A DNA stretch of 45,637 nt from Ruminococcus sp. (GTDB lineage: Bacteria > Bacillota > Clostridia > Oscillospirales > Ruminococcaceae). The position numbers were made by a program, and so were the translations under genes. Numbering within the stretch: position 1 is the first letter of the stretch; the number at the start of each line of letters is the position of its first letter. Below the pieces are notes generated by a model. The model was not told where the DNA came from, made no database searches, and saw only the letters and a program-made list of their open reading frames with translations. Below are positions 7,184-15,876 of this stretch, piece after piece. The stretch lies in assembly GCF_017464355.1 (NCBI RefSeq), contig NZ_JAFUAG010000007.1, positions 1 to 45,637 of the forward strand, in the 5' to 3' direction.

Positions 7184-9001
7184 TCACAGCGCCCTTATGC
7201 CCTTGACATGAGCAGCTATGGCGGAGAGGTCGGTGACATTCACGTCGCCGTCGCCGTTAATGTCGGCTATGCCGGGGTCTGTCAGCGGACGGATAGCCTT
7301 GACGTGGGCGGCCACTGCCATAAGGTCGGTGACATTTACCTCGCCGTCATCATTGACATCACCCTTGATACTGCCCAGCTTGAACTTTATGTAAGACCAT
7401 TCGGTATACTCGCAGGCGGGGTCATTCCAATCGTCCATCGTCCTGCCGCGGAGCTTGGCATAATAGGTAACACCATCTCTGACGTTGACTATATCTATTT
7501 TATCCGTGAACGCCTGGCTGTACAGCAGGTCGGTATAGTCGGGGTCTGAGTAGATGTAAATGTCACAGTTTTTGACACCCTCGGCGCCCTTCCACCTTAT
7601 CACCACTTCGTTGTCTTTGAGAGTGCCCCATAAAGACGCCTGCTCCCAGGTCACTTCAGGTGCGGGCTTGGTAACTTTAAAGTCGTATTCGGGCATGGTG
7701 AACACATCTGTTTCGGCAGTTGTCGATTCGTCGTCTTGGGCAGGTTCATCTGCCGCTCTTACCAGGCGGATATCACCGTCAGCGTACTCAAATGCGCTGC
7801 CCAGCTTTTCAGCGACTTCCTGCTTGCTGAGGCCTGCCTTTTCATAGTTCACAGCATTGTCCTCGGTGCTGCCTGCTGCCCTAAGGGTGATACCCACATC
7901 TGCGCCCCTGTAATAACAGTTGGCCATGGGGAAATTAAATACATTTCCCGCAATACCGCCCACATAGCCGTTTTCGGAGGTAACATTTCCCAGGTCAAGG
8001 CATCTGCTTATGCAGAGGTCATGGTTGCCTGTGCCGATGATGCCGCCTGCGCCGTTACCCTGGCCGTCAGTGCCATCGGCGGCAAAAATATCGCCGCGGT
8101 TTATGCAGCAGTATACTCCCGGGGCGCTTATGGAGTTGTCAGCAGCGTCCATGAGCAGCAGCGGGTTGACAAATAATCCGAACATCATGAAGACAAGTTC
8201 CCCCAGGATCACCTCCGAAGTTCTATCCTTGAATTCACCGACGATACCGCCTGCGCAGCTCTTGTGGATACCGTTCTGCATATGGGTTATGCCGTAGGCC
8301 TCAACTTTGCCGTCGAAATCGCAGCAGGCAATGACCGACTGCCTGGACAAGGCGACTATACCGCCTGCCACCGTATCCCAGGACTTGTTCTGGGGGCTTT
8401 TGGCGACCACATAGCTTTCCTTTACGATAACATTCGATATTATACCCATTTCTACATGGCCGAAAAGGCCTGCTAAGTTTTCATGAACGCAGTACATACC
8501 CGATATGGTATGGCCGTTGCCGTTGAATACACCACTGAAAGAAGTATTGACAGCGCCAAGATCAAGCAGCGGCGCAACATAGGGTGCTTCCAGCTTGGCT
8601 TCGCCTATGGGTGTCCAGTTATTGGCAGGAGCTTTGTTCTTCCAGTTGGCAAAGTCTGAGGTATCGTTAAGCTTAAGGTCTGCGGTCAGGTTGATGACAG
8701 TGTTCTCAAAGCTGTTGCCCTCACGCACCATTTTGCCAAGACCTGCCAGCTCCTCAGGGGTGCTTATATCGAATACAGCCACCCTGACCTCATCATTGCC
8801 GTTCATCTGAGTGATGACCTTATGCTCACGGTAGTACCATGAGGTATCTGCTGTGCCGTCCCAGATGTGCTGCACCTCTGCGTCAGCGGCATGGGCCGTT
8901 AGAACTGCACCTTTCTCAAACATTTCAGCAGGCAGAAGACCTGCTACCCCGAACACGAAAGCAAAGGCGGTCAGCCCTGCTATCATTCTTTTGTTTTTCA
9001 T
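7184..9001 (-). CDS. Secreted GLUG-like, dockerin-bearing protein
   Basis: A 605-residue secreted protein. A signal peptide (about 1-36, ending near A-H-A-A-D) is followed by a region of GLUG-like repeats (about 80-360) with segments such as FSGVFNGNGHTISGM, AGLFGHV, AGGIVGEF and VGGIAGN, which build beta-solenoid structures in adhesins and peptidase-like proteins. A fibronectin-III-like beta sandwich follows (about 440-540), then a type I dockerin (about 545-605) with two Ca-binding repeats, GDVNDDGEVNVTDL and ADINGDGDVNVTDL. The dockerin should plug into a cohesin, so the protein may be displayed on a scaffold or cell-surface carrier. No catalytic domain is recognised, so it is a candidate adhesin or substrate-binding component. 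GGGGAGG precedes ATG 9001. Confidence 0.85.
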   Translation of the reverse strand: MKNKRMIAGLTAFAFVFGVAGLLPAEMFEKGAVLTAHAADAEVQHIWDGTADTSWYYREHKVITQMNGNDEVRVAVFDISTPEELAGLGKMVREGNSFENTVINLTADLKLNDTSDFANWKNKAPANNWTPIGEAKLEAPYVAPLLDLGAVNTSFSGVFNGNGHTISGMYCVHENLAGLFGHVEMGIISNVIVKESYVVAKSPQNKSWDTVAGGIVALSRQSVIACCDFDGKVEAYGITHMQNGIHKSCAGGIVGEFKDRTSEVILGELVFMMFGLFVNPLLLMDAADNSISAPGVYCCINRGDIFAADGTDGQGNGAGGIIGTGNHDLCISRCLDLGNVTSENGYVGGIAGNVFNFPMANCYYRGADVGITLRAAGSTEDNAVNYEKAGLSKQEVAEKLGSAFEYADGDIRLVRAADEPAQDDESTTAETDVFTMPEYDFKVTKPAPEVTWEQASLWGTLKDNEVVIRWKGAEGVKNCDIYIYSDPDYTDLLYSQAFTDKIDIVNVRDGVTYYAKLRGRTMDDWNDPACEYTEWSYIKFKLGSIKGDVNDDGEVNVTDLMAVAAHVKAIRPLTDPGIADINGDGDVNVTDLSAIAAHVKGIRAL

Positions 9002-9060
9002 ATTGACCTCCCCGTTATAAATAAATTCTGTTAACAGTTTACACCTTTTTAACAAAAAAG

Positions 9061-9594
9061 TCAAGACTTTCTCTGTAATATGGTATACAGAAGATCCCCT
9101 GCTATGGCCGCAGCGCAGATACACCCTGCCGCTGCGCAGACCCTCGGCAGCTTTTTACAGAACATTCTCATCAGGGGATGAACTGCCTTGACCAGCAGCA
9201 GGCTGAGTCCGCCGAACATGAGGGAGCTGTACAGCGCTATCCTCCCCTGAAAATTGAAACGCCACATATGATACGTCCACAGCTGCTCCCCCAGCACCGC
9301 CTCGATGATATAAGAAGCTGCCAGCTCCCCTGCGGTGGTGACAGCCGTACTCACCACAAACACGAACACCGCCCCGCTGCGCCTGCGGAATATGAGCAGC
9401 AGTATCAGCCCGAAAAAGCCGTAGATAGGCAGTATGGGCAGGTGCAGAAATCCCCTGGGCTCATATTTATGGTACATGACATACATCACCGTTATCTCGT
9501 ATAGCCAGCCCACAAAGCCGCACACCGCAAATTCTGCGGCATAGGAGGCTGTCTGTGTGAAGCTCAGGCTTTTCTTATCTTTGTTTTCTTCCAT
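9061..9594 (-). CDS. CmpB-like polytopic membrane protein (PF06541 type)
   Basis: A 177-residue integral membrane protein with four to five hydrophobic helices (about 17-40, 45-65, 70-95, 115-140, 150-172). The segment F-x-G-W-x-Y-E (FVGWLYE), the motif GFLHLPILPIYGFFG and the R-I-x-L-x-S-S-L-x-F-G-G stretch are characteristic of the family annotated as putative ABC transporter type IV permease (CmpB). Its biochemical role is not established. The start at ATG 9594 is supported by AAGGAGTT about 7 bases upstream; an upstream extension of 20 residues has no site. It lies just behind the terminator of the amino-acid transporter operon and 60 bases ahead of the dockerin gene. Confidence 0.8.
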   Translation of the reverse strand: MEENKDKKSLSFTQTASYAAEFAVCGFVGWLYEITVMYVMYHKYEPRGFLHLPILPIYGFFGLILLLIFRRRSGAVFVFVVSTAVTTAGELAASYIIEAVLGEQLWTYHMWRFNFQGRIALYSSLMFGGLSLLLVKAVHPLMRMFCKKLPRVCAAAGCICAAAIAGDLLYTILQRKS

Positions 9595-9613
9595 AGGGAA
9601 CTCCTTCTGTACC

Positions 9614-9645
9614 AAAAAGCGGACTACTCTTGTGCAGTAGTCCGC
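9614..9645 (-). terminator. Terminator of the amino-acid ABC operon
   Basis: GCGGACTACT (9619-9628) pairs with AGTAGTCCGC (9636-9645); on the minus strand it is followed by TTTTTGG. It ends the substrate-binding/permease/ATPase operon. Confidence 0.8.
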
Positions 9646-9650
9646 AGATA

Positions 9651-10397
9651 TCACTGTTCAAGCTTTTTAAGGAAAGCTCTTGTCCTGTCGTTGGAGGGGT
9701 TGTCGATAACATCGGCAGGTGCGCCCTGCTCGACTATGACACCGCCGTCCATGAACACCACATGGTCGGAAATGCTCCTTGCAAAGGCTATCTCATGGGT
9801 GACTATGACCATGGTCATCTTCTCCTCTGCCAGTTCTTTCAGAACTTTCAGTATCTCCGCCGTAAGCTCGGGGTCAAGGGCTGAGGTGGGCTCATCGAAG
9901 AACAGCATCTTCGGCTTCATGTTCAGCGCCCTGGCTATGGCCACACGCTGCTGCTGTCCGCCCGACAGCTGGTAGGGGTAGTGATCCGCCTTGCTGTCAA
10001 GACCCATTTTTTTCAGCAGCACCTCCCCGTCCTTCCTGACCTCTTCCTTGTCCCGCTTCATAACGTGTACGGGAGCATCGCAGATGTTCTTCATGACCGT
10101 ATAATGGGGGAAGAGATTGAAGCTCTGGAAGACCAGGCTGAAATAGCTCTTTATCTCCTTAAGCGCCGCCTTGCCCACATATTTAGCGTCAGTGACCGCA
10201 GGCTTGCCGCAGTAGCTGATACTTCCGCCGTCAACAGTTTCCAGCATGGAAAGACACCTGAGAAAGGTGGATTTACCCGAGCCCGAGGGACCCAGTATGG
10301 ATACCACCTGACCCTCGCTGACATCAAGGCTTATATCTTTCAGGACTTCAAGGTCATCAAAGCTTTTCCTGACATTTTTAACTTCAAGTAATTTCAT
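9651..10397 (-). CDS. Polar amino-acid ABC transporter ATP-binding protein
   Basis: A 248-residue cytoplasmic ATPase that powers amino-acid import with the adjacent permease. The Walker A is GPSGSGKST (about 35-43), the Q-loop lies at SLVFQSFNLF, the ABC signature is LSGGQQQR, the Walker B is MLFFDEPTSALDPE, and the switch His is in VTHEIAFAR. It is the usual length for GlnQ/HisP/ArtP proteins, and the signature and D-loop match the polar amino-acid uptake class. It is the last gene of a three-gene operon, 12 bases after the permease. Substrate specificity cannot be read from the ATPase. Confidence 0.93.
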   Translation of the reverse strand: MKLLEVKNVRKSFDDLEVLKDISLDVSEGQVVSILGPSGSGKSTFLRCLSMLETVDGGSISYCGKPAVTDAKYVGKAALKEIKSYFSLVFQSFNLFPHYTVMKNICDAPVHVMKRDKEEVRKDGEVLLKKMGLDSKADHYPYQLSGGQQQRVAIARALNMKPKMLFFDEPTSALDPELTAEILKVLKELAEEKMTMVIVTHEIAFARSISDHVVFMDGGVIVEQGAPADVIDNPSNDRTRAFLKKLEQ

Positions 10398-10409
10398 GGC
10401 CTGTCCCTC

Positions 10410-11093
10410 CTATCTGAAATAGTTCATTTTCTTCTCCAGCAGCTCCATAACAAAAGCCACCACGAAGTTGAACACATAGTAGAACAGTCCTGCCACGAAC
10501 AGGGGCATGATAGTTGCCTGGGCTGCCGCCACCTGCTTGGCCACGGTGAACATCTCGGTATAAGCTATGGCAAAGGCAAGGGAGGTATCTTTTACCAGGG
10601 TTATGACCTCATTGGTAACAGAGGGTATGATGTTCTTGACCATCTGCGGGAAGACCACCTTGAAAAACCTCTGCGCCCTGGAATAGCCCAGTATCTCGCA
10701 GGCCTCGTACTGTCCCACGGGAACAGCCTGTATGCCCGAACGGTATATCTCGGCAAAATATGCGGCATAGTTCAGGGAGAAACCTATTATTACCGCATAG
10801 AAACGGTAGTCCTGGGATATCTTCATGCCGAAGAGATAGAAGGGTCCGAACATGACCACCAGCAGCTGCAGCATGAGGGGGGTGCCCCTGACTATGGATA
10901 TATACAGCTTCACCAGGGTGCTGAGGGGCTTGAACTTTGACATTCTTCCCGCTGCGATGACAAGCCCCAGGGGCAGTGCGAACAGCAGTGTCAGAAAGAA
11001 TATGAGCAAGGTCGCCCCGAAGCCCTCTGACAACTTCTGGCAGATACCCATGAGCTGAGAGAAAAAGCCCTCGTTTTCAGCAAGTATCATCAT
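10410..11093 (-). CDS. Polar amino-acid ABC transporter permease
   Basis: A 227-residue inner-membrane permease of the HisM/GlnP class with about five helices. The coupling EAA loop is visible near residue 130-150 (YEACEILGYSRAQRFFKVVFPQM), and the N-terminal part has the G-x-x-x-T-L-x-x-x-x pattern of this class (GFGATLLIFFL). Its start overlaps the stop of the substrate-binding gene by 4 bases (ATGA), which points to translational coupling. A second ATG follows directly, so the first residue is uncertain by one. One permease gene implies a homodimer. Confidence 0.92.
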   Translation of the reverse strand: MMILAENEGFFSQLMGICQKLSEGFGATLLIFFLTLLFALPLGLVIAAGRMSKFKPLSTLVKLYISIVRGTPLMLQLLVVMFGPFYLFGMKISQDYRFYAVIIGFSLNYAAYFAEIYRSGIQAVPVGQYEACEILGYSRAQRFFKVVFPQMVKNIIPSVTNEVITLVKDTSLAFAIAYTEMFTVAKQVAAAQATIMPLFVAGLFYYVFNFVVAFVMELLEKKMNYFR

Positions 11094-11971
11094 TCTGCTG
11101 CCTGCTCCTCTTCAGCGGCCTGCTGGTCCTCTATATACTTGTCAGAGGGGTCAAAGCAAAGGCTTGCCTTTTCGATACCGTTAGCCTCCCATTCGTCAGC
11201 TATCTTATAGATAGTACCGTCGTGATACATTTTTACAAGGGCAGCCTGCACCTGATCTCTCAGCTCGGTATTTCCCTTGAGGAAGCCTACACCGTATCTC
11301 TCGGTGGAGATATTCTCATCAAGTATCTTGTAGCCGTCACCTCTGCTCTTCACCTCGTAGGAAGCCACGCCGTAGTCCATGCATACAGCGTCAGCCGCAC
11401 CTGATTCAAGGTTCAGGAAAGCTGTGTTGTAATCGCCTACCTGCTGCAGGTCGGCAAAGGTGGCTGCCAGTGCCTTGTTCTCTTCGGAAGCGTCATCGCC
11501 TTCAAGGGCGTGCAGTGCAGAGCTGTCTGCCTGTACCACAACTACCTTGCCTGCCAGACCCTTTAGGTCGTTTATGCCCGAATCAGTCTTGACAACTACG
11601 ACCTGTGAGTTGTCGATGTAGGGGGTGGACCAGGTGTAATCATCTTCCCTGCCGTTTATGGTGAAGCCGTTCCAGATACAGTCGATAGAACCCGACTTAA
11701 GCTCCATATCCTTTGAATCCCAATCGATGGGCTGCTTTACCAGCTCCCAGCCGTTGCGGTCGCATACCTCCTGCGCCAGCAAAAGATCAAATCCCACATA
11801 CTCGCCGTTCTCGTCCTGATAGCCATAGGGCGGGAACTCAGCGTCAAAGCCTACAGTAAGGGTCTTTCTACCGTCCTCTTTCTTTTCTTCTTCCTTCTTG
11901 CCGCAGCCCGAAAATGCTGCTGTCATCAGCGAAAGGCTGAGTACGACTGCAAATATTTTTCTCATCTTCAT
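11090..11971 (-). CDS. Amino-acid ABC transporter substrate-binding lipoprotein
   Basis: A 293-residue family 3 solute-binding protein tethered outside the membrane. A signal peptide ends at a lipobox (AFSGC, Cys about 23) and a charged spacer follows. The binding domain (about 38-275) carries family features such as L-T-V-G-F-D-A-E-F-P-P-Y-G-Y near the start, the G-F-D-L-L-L segment, and the D-x-x-x-x-G motif (NGFTING). The short acidic tail is rich in Glu, Gln and Ala. It is the first gene of the operon. AAGAGGG lies about 9-10 bases before the ATG. Candidate ligands are polar or charged amino acids or cystine; the residues do not let me choose. Confidence 0.92.
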   Translation of the reverse strand: MKMRKIFAVVLSLSLMTAAFSGCGKKEEEKKEDGRKTLTVGFDAEFPPYGYQDENGEYVGFDLLLAQEVCDRNGWELVKQPIDWDSKDMELKSGSIDCIWNGFTINGREDDYTWSTPYIDNSQVVVVKTDSGINDLKGLAGKVVVVQADSSALHALEGDDASEENKALAATFADLQQVGDYNTAFLNLESGAADAVCMDYGVASYEVKSRGDGYKILDENISTERYGVGFLKGNTELRDQVQAALVKMYHDGTIYKIADEWEANGIEKASLCFDPSDKYIEDQQAAEEEQAAE

Positions 11972-12027
11972 AGAAAATTCCCTCTTTCAAACGATAATTC
12001 CAATTTGTGCCAAAAAAACTTATCAAG

Positions 12028-12042
12028 GCCGATTTTTCGGCC
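12028..12042 (-). other. 5'-terminal mRNA hairpin of the ABC operon
   Basis: GGCCGA, a short A-rich loop and TCGGCC form a stem that starts only a few bases after the predicted transcription start (near 12048). The T-run behind it is 7 bases away, so it is a poor terminator and more likely a 5' stabilising stem. Confidence 0.5.
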
Positions 12043-12054
12043 ATAACCTTTACC

Positions 12055-12083
12055 ATAGTAACACACGAAATAACTTTTGTCAA
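12055..12083 (-). promoter_or_regulatory. Promoter of the amino-acid ABC operon
   Basis: On the minus strand, TTGACA (12078-12083), 17-bp spacer, TACTAT (12055-12060). It lies back to back with the promoter of the signalling operon, so a regulator bound between them could affect both. Confidence 0.8.
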
Positions 12084-12135
12084 TAGCGGCCTGTTTTTTT
12101 CGGCGGTCTATACAAATCCCCGCAGACAGCAGCAC

Positions 12136-12164
12136 TTGAAAAGCGGAGGAAATTATGGTATAAT
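12136..12164 (+). promoter_or_regulatory. Promoter of the three-gene signalling operon
   Basis: TTGAAA (12136-12141), 17-bp spacer, TATAAT (12159-12164). The gene start follows 35 bp later. Confidence 0.75.
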
Positions 12165-12198
12165 GGGCAAAGTGAGATCCTATGAAAGGGGTGAACTT

Positions 12199-13851
12199 AT
12201 GCCAATAAACCGCAGGCACCGCCGCGAGGTGATACTCGGTGTATCAGCTGTCATATTTGCAGGGCTTTTCAAGCTTATCCTCGATACCACTGAGTTTTCC
12301 TACCACTGTCTGCTGTCGCTGCTTTTGCTGACAATTTACCTGGTATGGCTGTTCGCCTCTCGAAGACGTTTCCCCCAGCGGGGCATGAGGCGGCTGATGA
12401 CGGCCTCGGCTGTGCTTATGATGCTGTGGAACATTGTGAAAACTATCAGGTATGAGTTCATACCTGCGGACTCATTTATAAGCAGGCAGATCTGGTACTG
12501 GTATTATTTCCCTGTGGTCATGCTGCCCATACTGCTGCTGATGACCACCTTCTACCTGGGACGAACAGACGGCTACGAGCTGCCCCGCAAAGCACTGCTG
12601 GCCTTTATACCCGCCGTGCTGGTAACGGCTGGCATAGTCACCAACGACTACCACCAGCTGGCTTTCCGCTTTGACGGCGGCGTGCCCGATACCTCTGACA
12701 GCTACAGCTATGGGGTGCTTTACTTTTCTGCTATGGGCATACTGGTCATCTGCGTGGCGGGCATACTTTTCAAGACCCTCCGCAGCTGCACCAAAAGTCA
12801 GTTTTCAAGGAGTTTCCTGCTGCCTGCGGCCATTTCTGCCCTGGGTGGACTTTATTTTTTCAGCTACAACAACTCAGGGGAACCCACCCTGTTCCAGCGT
12901 ATGTATGAATTTCCCGACCTGACCTGCCTGTTCTTCGTATGTTTCTGGGAAAGCCTGGTAATAACCCGTATGCTGCCCTCAAATGCCGACCACGAGGAGT
13001 TTTTCAGGGCTTCATCTATCAGTGCGGGTCTGGCGGACAACGACCTGAACATAGTCCTCCATGGTGAGAACAGCCCTGTTCCCGAAAAAGACCAGCTTAT
13101 CGAAGCTGAGGAAGGCGAGGTAATAAATGAGGGCAGACAACTGAAGGTACAGCCTGTGGCAGGCGGATATTTCTACTGGCTGGAGGATATAAGGGAATTA
13201 CAGCGGCTGAATTTGCAGCTGGAGGAAACAGGAAATTATCTTGAAGAAGAAAATGCCATGCTGGACGAAGCCTCAAAGCTGGAGGAAGGCAGACGCCGCA
13301 CCGCCGAGCAGAACAAGCTGTATGACAGCATTTCCCAGCGGCTGAAGCCCAGGTTCGACAGCCTTTCGGCCAAGCTGGAAAAGCTTCCCGCCGATGAAGA
13401 GGGCTTCCGTGAGGGCATGAAGCGGGCTGCAATCGACGGGGTGTTCATAAAACGCTGTTCAAACCTGCTTTTGCTGGCAGGCAGCAGCAGTGTCATCGAC
13501 AGCGGCGAGCTGGCACTTTCGGTGAACGAATCACTGGGGTATCTGGGATTATCGGGCATTTTCGGTCACGCTGATATCCCCGTAGGAACTGAAATGGCGG
13601 CGGACGAGGTGCTGTTCTGCTACGAACTTTTCCAGCAGGCCATAGAGAATGCCCTGCCCGAGCTGAATGCTGTTATGGTAACGCTGAAAACAGGCAGCAC
13701 ACGGAAATTCCTGATAGAGCTTGACAACGAAAGCCAGCCCGACCTTTCGGGATTTTACAAACGCGGGGCACTGCTGGGCGGAAAGCTTGATACCGAAGTT
13801 TCCGACGGCAGCTGCTTCATCACCTTTACTCGTGAAGGGGGTGAGGACTGA
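12199..13851 (+). CDS. 7TM sensor with degenerate (pseudo) kinase domain
   Basis: A 550-residue membrane protein. About seven N-terminal helices (10-225) resemble the 7TM input region of histidine kinases. A short PAS-like/linker segment follows (about 250-330), then a coiled coil with Q-L-E-E-T-G-N-Y-L-E-E-E-N and a kinase-like tail. Compared with the next gene's kinase, the phospho-accepting His is absent: the dimerisation helix reads SISQRLKPRFDSL where the partner has IRIHDDVGRALL. The ATP N-box keeps only its Asn (FQQAIEN). It is therefore likely a non-catalytic sensor or scaffold partner of the downstream kinase. GAAAGGGGTG sets ATG 12199. Its TGA overlaps the next ATG by 1 base. Confidence 0.8.
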   Translation: MPINRRHRREVILGVSAVIFAGLFKLILDTTEFSYHCLLSLLLLTIYLVWLFASRRRFPQRGMRRLMTASAVLMMLWNIVKTIRYEFIPADSFISRQIWYWYYFPVVMLPILLLMTTFYLGRTDGYELPRKALLAFIPAVLVTAGIVTNDYHQLAFRFDGGVPDTSDSYSYGVLYFSAMGILVICVAGILFKTLRSCTKSQFSRSFLLPAAISALGGLYFFSYNNSGEPTLFQRMYEFPDLTCLFFVCFWESLVITRMLPSNADHEEFFRASSISAGLADNDLNIVLHGENSPVPEKDQLIEAEEGEVINEGRQLKVQPVAGGYFYWLEDIRELQRLNLQLEETGNYLEEENAMLDEASKLEEGRRRTAEQNKLYDSISQRLKPRFDSLSAKLEKLPADEEGFREGMKRAAIDGVFIKRCSNLLLLAGSSSVIDSGELALSVNESLGYLGLSGIFGHADIPVGTEMAADEVLFCYELFQQAIENALPELNAVMVTLKTGSTRKFLIELDNESQPDLSGFYKRGALLGGKLDTEVSDGSCFITFTREGGED

Positions 13852-15128
13852 TGAAGCTGGGAGATGCTCCCCTGCTGACCCTGTCTGCGCTGGGCATAGG
13901 GGCTTATCTTTTGAACTTTCTATATCTTGCTGTCATCATCAGGCGGAGAATAGCGGGGCTGGGCAGGAAGATATATCTCATATGCCTGCCAGCACTGGCA
14001 GTAAGCATGGCTATGATGCTTTGCATAAATGAGGTCTGCCGCTGTGTCATCGGCGGAAGAGAGCCCTCGGTGTTCACCGACTCAGCGGCAAATGTCAGCG
14101 CACTGCTCTGCCTTGCTGTCATAGTTCTGCTCACCGCCCTGTGGGGAGTGCTGTGGCTCAGGCAGGAGCAGGATATCATGAGCAGCCTGACGCCCCAATC
14201 CCTGGAAGACGGCCTTAACAGCCTGCCCGATGGTGCTGCCTTTATCAGCACAGGGGGCATACCGCTTATGGTCAACAGCACCATGCAGCGCATATGCCGC
14301 CAGGCTCTGGGCAGACCCCTGTTCGACCTGCGCACACTGGAGAACAGCCTGCAGCGCAATGAACTGACCGAGGGCTGCACCTCGGAGGTAAGGGGAAAGG
14401 GCTACTACCTGCACCTTAAGGACGGCACTGTCTGGGATATAAAAAAGACCCTGCTGAACGTTGACCGCCGCAAGGTCTGGGAGCTGCTGGCCTACGATAT
14501 CACCGAGCGCTATCAGAAAAGCCGTGAGCTTGAGGAACGCAACGCACACCTCACCGAGGTGAACCAGAGCATACGGGCCTACACCCGTGAACTCAATGCG
14601 ATAATACGGGAGGAAGAGGTGCTGGCCGCCAAGATACGCATACACGATGACGTGGGCAGGGCGCTGCTGGCACTGAAAAGCTACCTGATACGAGGCGGCG
14701 ACAGGGCTGCCCTCATGGAGCTATGGCAGTTCACCGCCCAGGTACTCAAAGGCGAGAACGACCCTGACGGCAGCGCAGATGCCATCGGGGCGCTGAAAGA
14801 AGCGGCCGATGCGGTAGGCGTGAAGCTCACCCTTAACGGCGAGATACCTGACGACCTGCGCAAGGTGCTGACCATAGCCATACACGAATGTCTTACAAAC
14901 ACAGTAAAGCACGCTGACGGCACTGAGCTTTCGGTTGACGTTACCGACAAGGACGATGTGGTGACGGCGGTGTTTACTAATAACGGCAGACCTCCCGAGG
15001 GGGAGATAAGCGAGAGGGGCGGCCTGAAAAGTCTTCGCACGGCGGTGGAGCAGGTGCGGGGCGAAATGGAAATGGCTGCCGACCCCCAGTTTCGTCTGAC
15101 CATAAGGGTGGACAGAAAGGAACAGTAA
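13851..15128 (+). CDS. Sensor histidine kinase (HisKA_3-like)
   Basis: A 425-residue membrane kinase. Three N-terminal helices (about 8-30, 41-60, 83-104) are followed by a PAS-like domain (118-220), a coiled coil (222-255), a dimerisation/phosphotransfer helix with the phospho-accepting His265 in RIHDDVGRALL, and a HATPase_c domain (330-422). The N-box is at about 343-354 with Asn350 (IHECLTNTVKHA), and a G-rich lid lies near NNGRPPEGE. The H-D-x-x-G phosphosite is the mark of NarL/LuxR-linked kinases and fits the regulator encoded one base downstream. Its start overlaps the pseudo-kinase stop (TGATG), so the two membrane proteins are probably made in equal amounts and may form a heteromer. 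The signal is unknown. Confidence 0.88.
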   Translation: MKLGDAPLLTLSALGIGAYLLNFLYLAVIIRRRIAGLGRKIYLICLPALAVSMAMMLCINEVCRCVIGGREPSVFTDSAANVSALLCLAVIVLLTALWGVLWLRQEQDIMSSLTPQSLEDGLNSLPDGAAFISTGGIPLMVNSTMQRICRQALGRPLFDLRTLENSLQRNELTEGCTSEVRGKGYYLHLKDGTVWDIKKTLLNVDRRKVWELLAYDITERYQKSRELEERNAHLTEVNQSIRAYTRELNAIIREEEVLAAKIRIHDDVGRALLALKSYLIRGGDRAALMELWQFTAQVLKGENDPDGSADAIGALKEAADAVGVKLTLNGEIPDDLRKVLTIAIHECLTNTVKHADGTELSVDVTDKDDVVTAVFTNNGRPPEGEISERGGLKSLRTAVEQVRGEMEMAADPQFRLTIRVDRKEQ

Positions 15129-15129
15129 C

Positions 15130-15756
15130 ATGGAAAAGTACAAGGTAATGATAGTTGATGACCAGTCCATTTCAAGGCACCTTTTTGAGATGTATGTGAA
15201 CAATTCCCCGAGATACGAGCTGGCCTTCTCATTGAGTTCGGCTTCGGCGGCGGACGTTTATATCCTCCGTCATCAGGTGGACCTTATCCTCATGGACATA
15301 CTGATGAACGACGGATCCAACGGACTGGAGGCTGCGGAGAAGATCAAGAAGCTCCGCCCTGAGATAAAGATAATCGCTGTTACCTCCATGCCCGAATTTT
15401 CCTGGTTGGAGAGGGCTAAGGAGATAGGCATTGAAAGCTTCTGGTACAAGGAGGCTGACGAGCAGACCATACTTGAAGTCATGGACAGCACCATGGCGGG
15501 CAGGCACGTTTATCCCGAGAGCAGCCCTACGGTAAAGCTGGGGCTGGCAGACAGCTCTGAATTCACCGACCGTGAACTGGAGATACTGCGCATAGTCACC
15601 ACGGGCGCCACCAACCAGCAGGTAGCGGAACAGCTGGGCATCTCCGAGAACACGGTGAAATCCCATGTGCGTTCCATGCTGGACAAAACAGGCTTCCGCA
15701 GCCGCACGGAGCTTGCCATAAAAGCCCGTGTCATCGGCATAGCCATTGAGGATTGA
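15130..15756 (+). CDS. LuxR/NarL-family response regulator
   Basis: A 208-residue transcription factor. The receiver domain (1-120) has the acidic pocket D10/D11, the phospho-acceptor Asp56 (LILMDILMND) and the Thr/Lys switch (VTSMPEF; YKEADEQ). The LuxR-type helix-turn-helix (about 140-205) reads FTDRELEILRIVTTGATNQQVAEQLGISENTVKSHV, a textbook match. It begins one base after the kinase gene and should be phosphorylated by it. Targets are unknown; autoregulation or control of the divergent amino-acid transporter is possible. Confidence 0.93.
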   Translation: MEKYKVMIVDDQSISRHLFEMYVNNSPRYELAFSLSSASAADVYILRHQVDLILMDILMNDGSNGLEAAEKIKKLRPEIKIIAVTSMPEFSWLERAKEIGIESFWYKEADEQTILEVMDSTMAGRHVYPESSPTVKLGLADSSEFTDRELEILRIVTTGATNQQVAEQLGISENTVKSHVRSMLDKTGFRSRTELAIKARVIGIAIED

Positions 15757-15797
15757 TCCATATTTTTAGCCCGTTTCGGAAAAACTGCAAACAAAAA

Positions 15798-15833
15798 GTG
15801 CGTCCGCGAAAAACGTGGACGCACATATTTTTT
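15798..15833. terminator. Bidirectional terminator
   Basis: An 11-bp stem with one G-T pair, GTGCGTCCGCG (15798-15808) with CGTGGACGCAC (15814-15824). A T-rich tail follows on the right and TTTTTG on the minus strand. It lies between the convergent regulator and ddh genes. Confidence 0.85.
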
Positions 15834-15876
15834 ATTTAACAACTCACAGCCGACATACGTCAGCGAGCGTGAGTTA

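Noticed and set aside
12028-12042. Hairpin considered as a terminator or attenuator
   Set aside because: The T-run is 7 bases behind the stem, and the stem is at the very 5' end of the message, so premature termination is unlikely.
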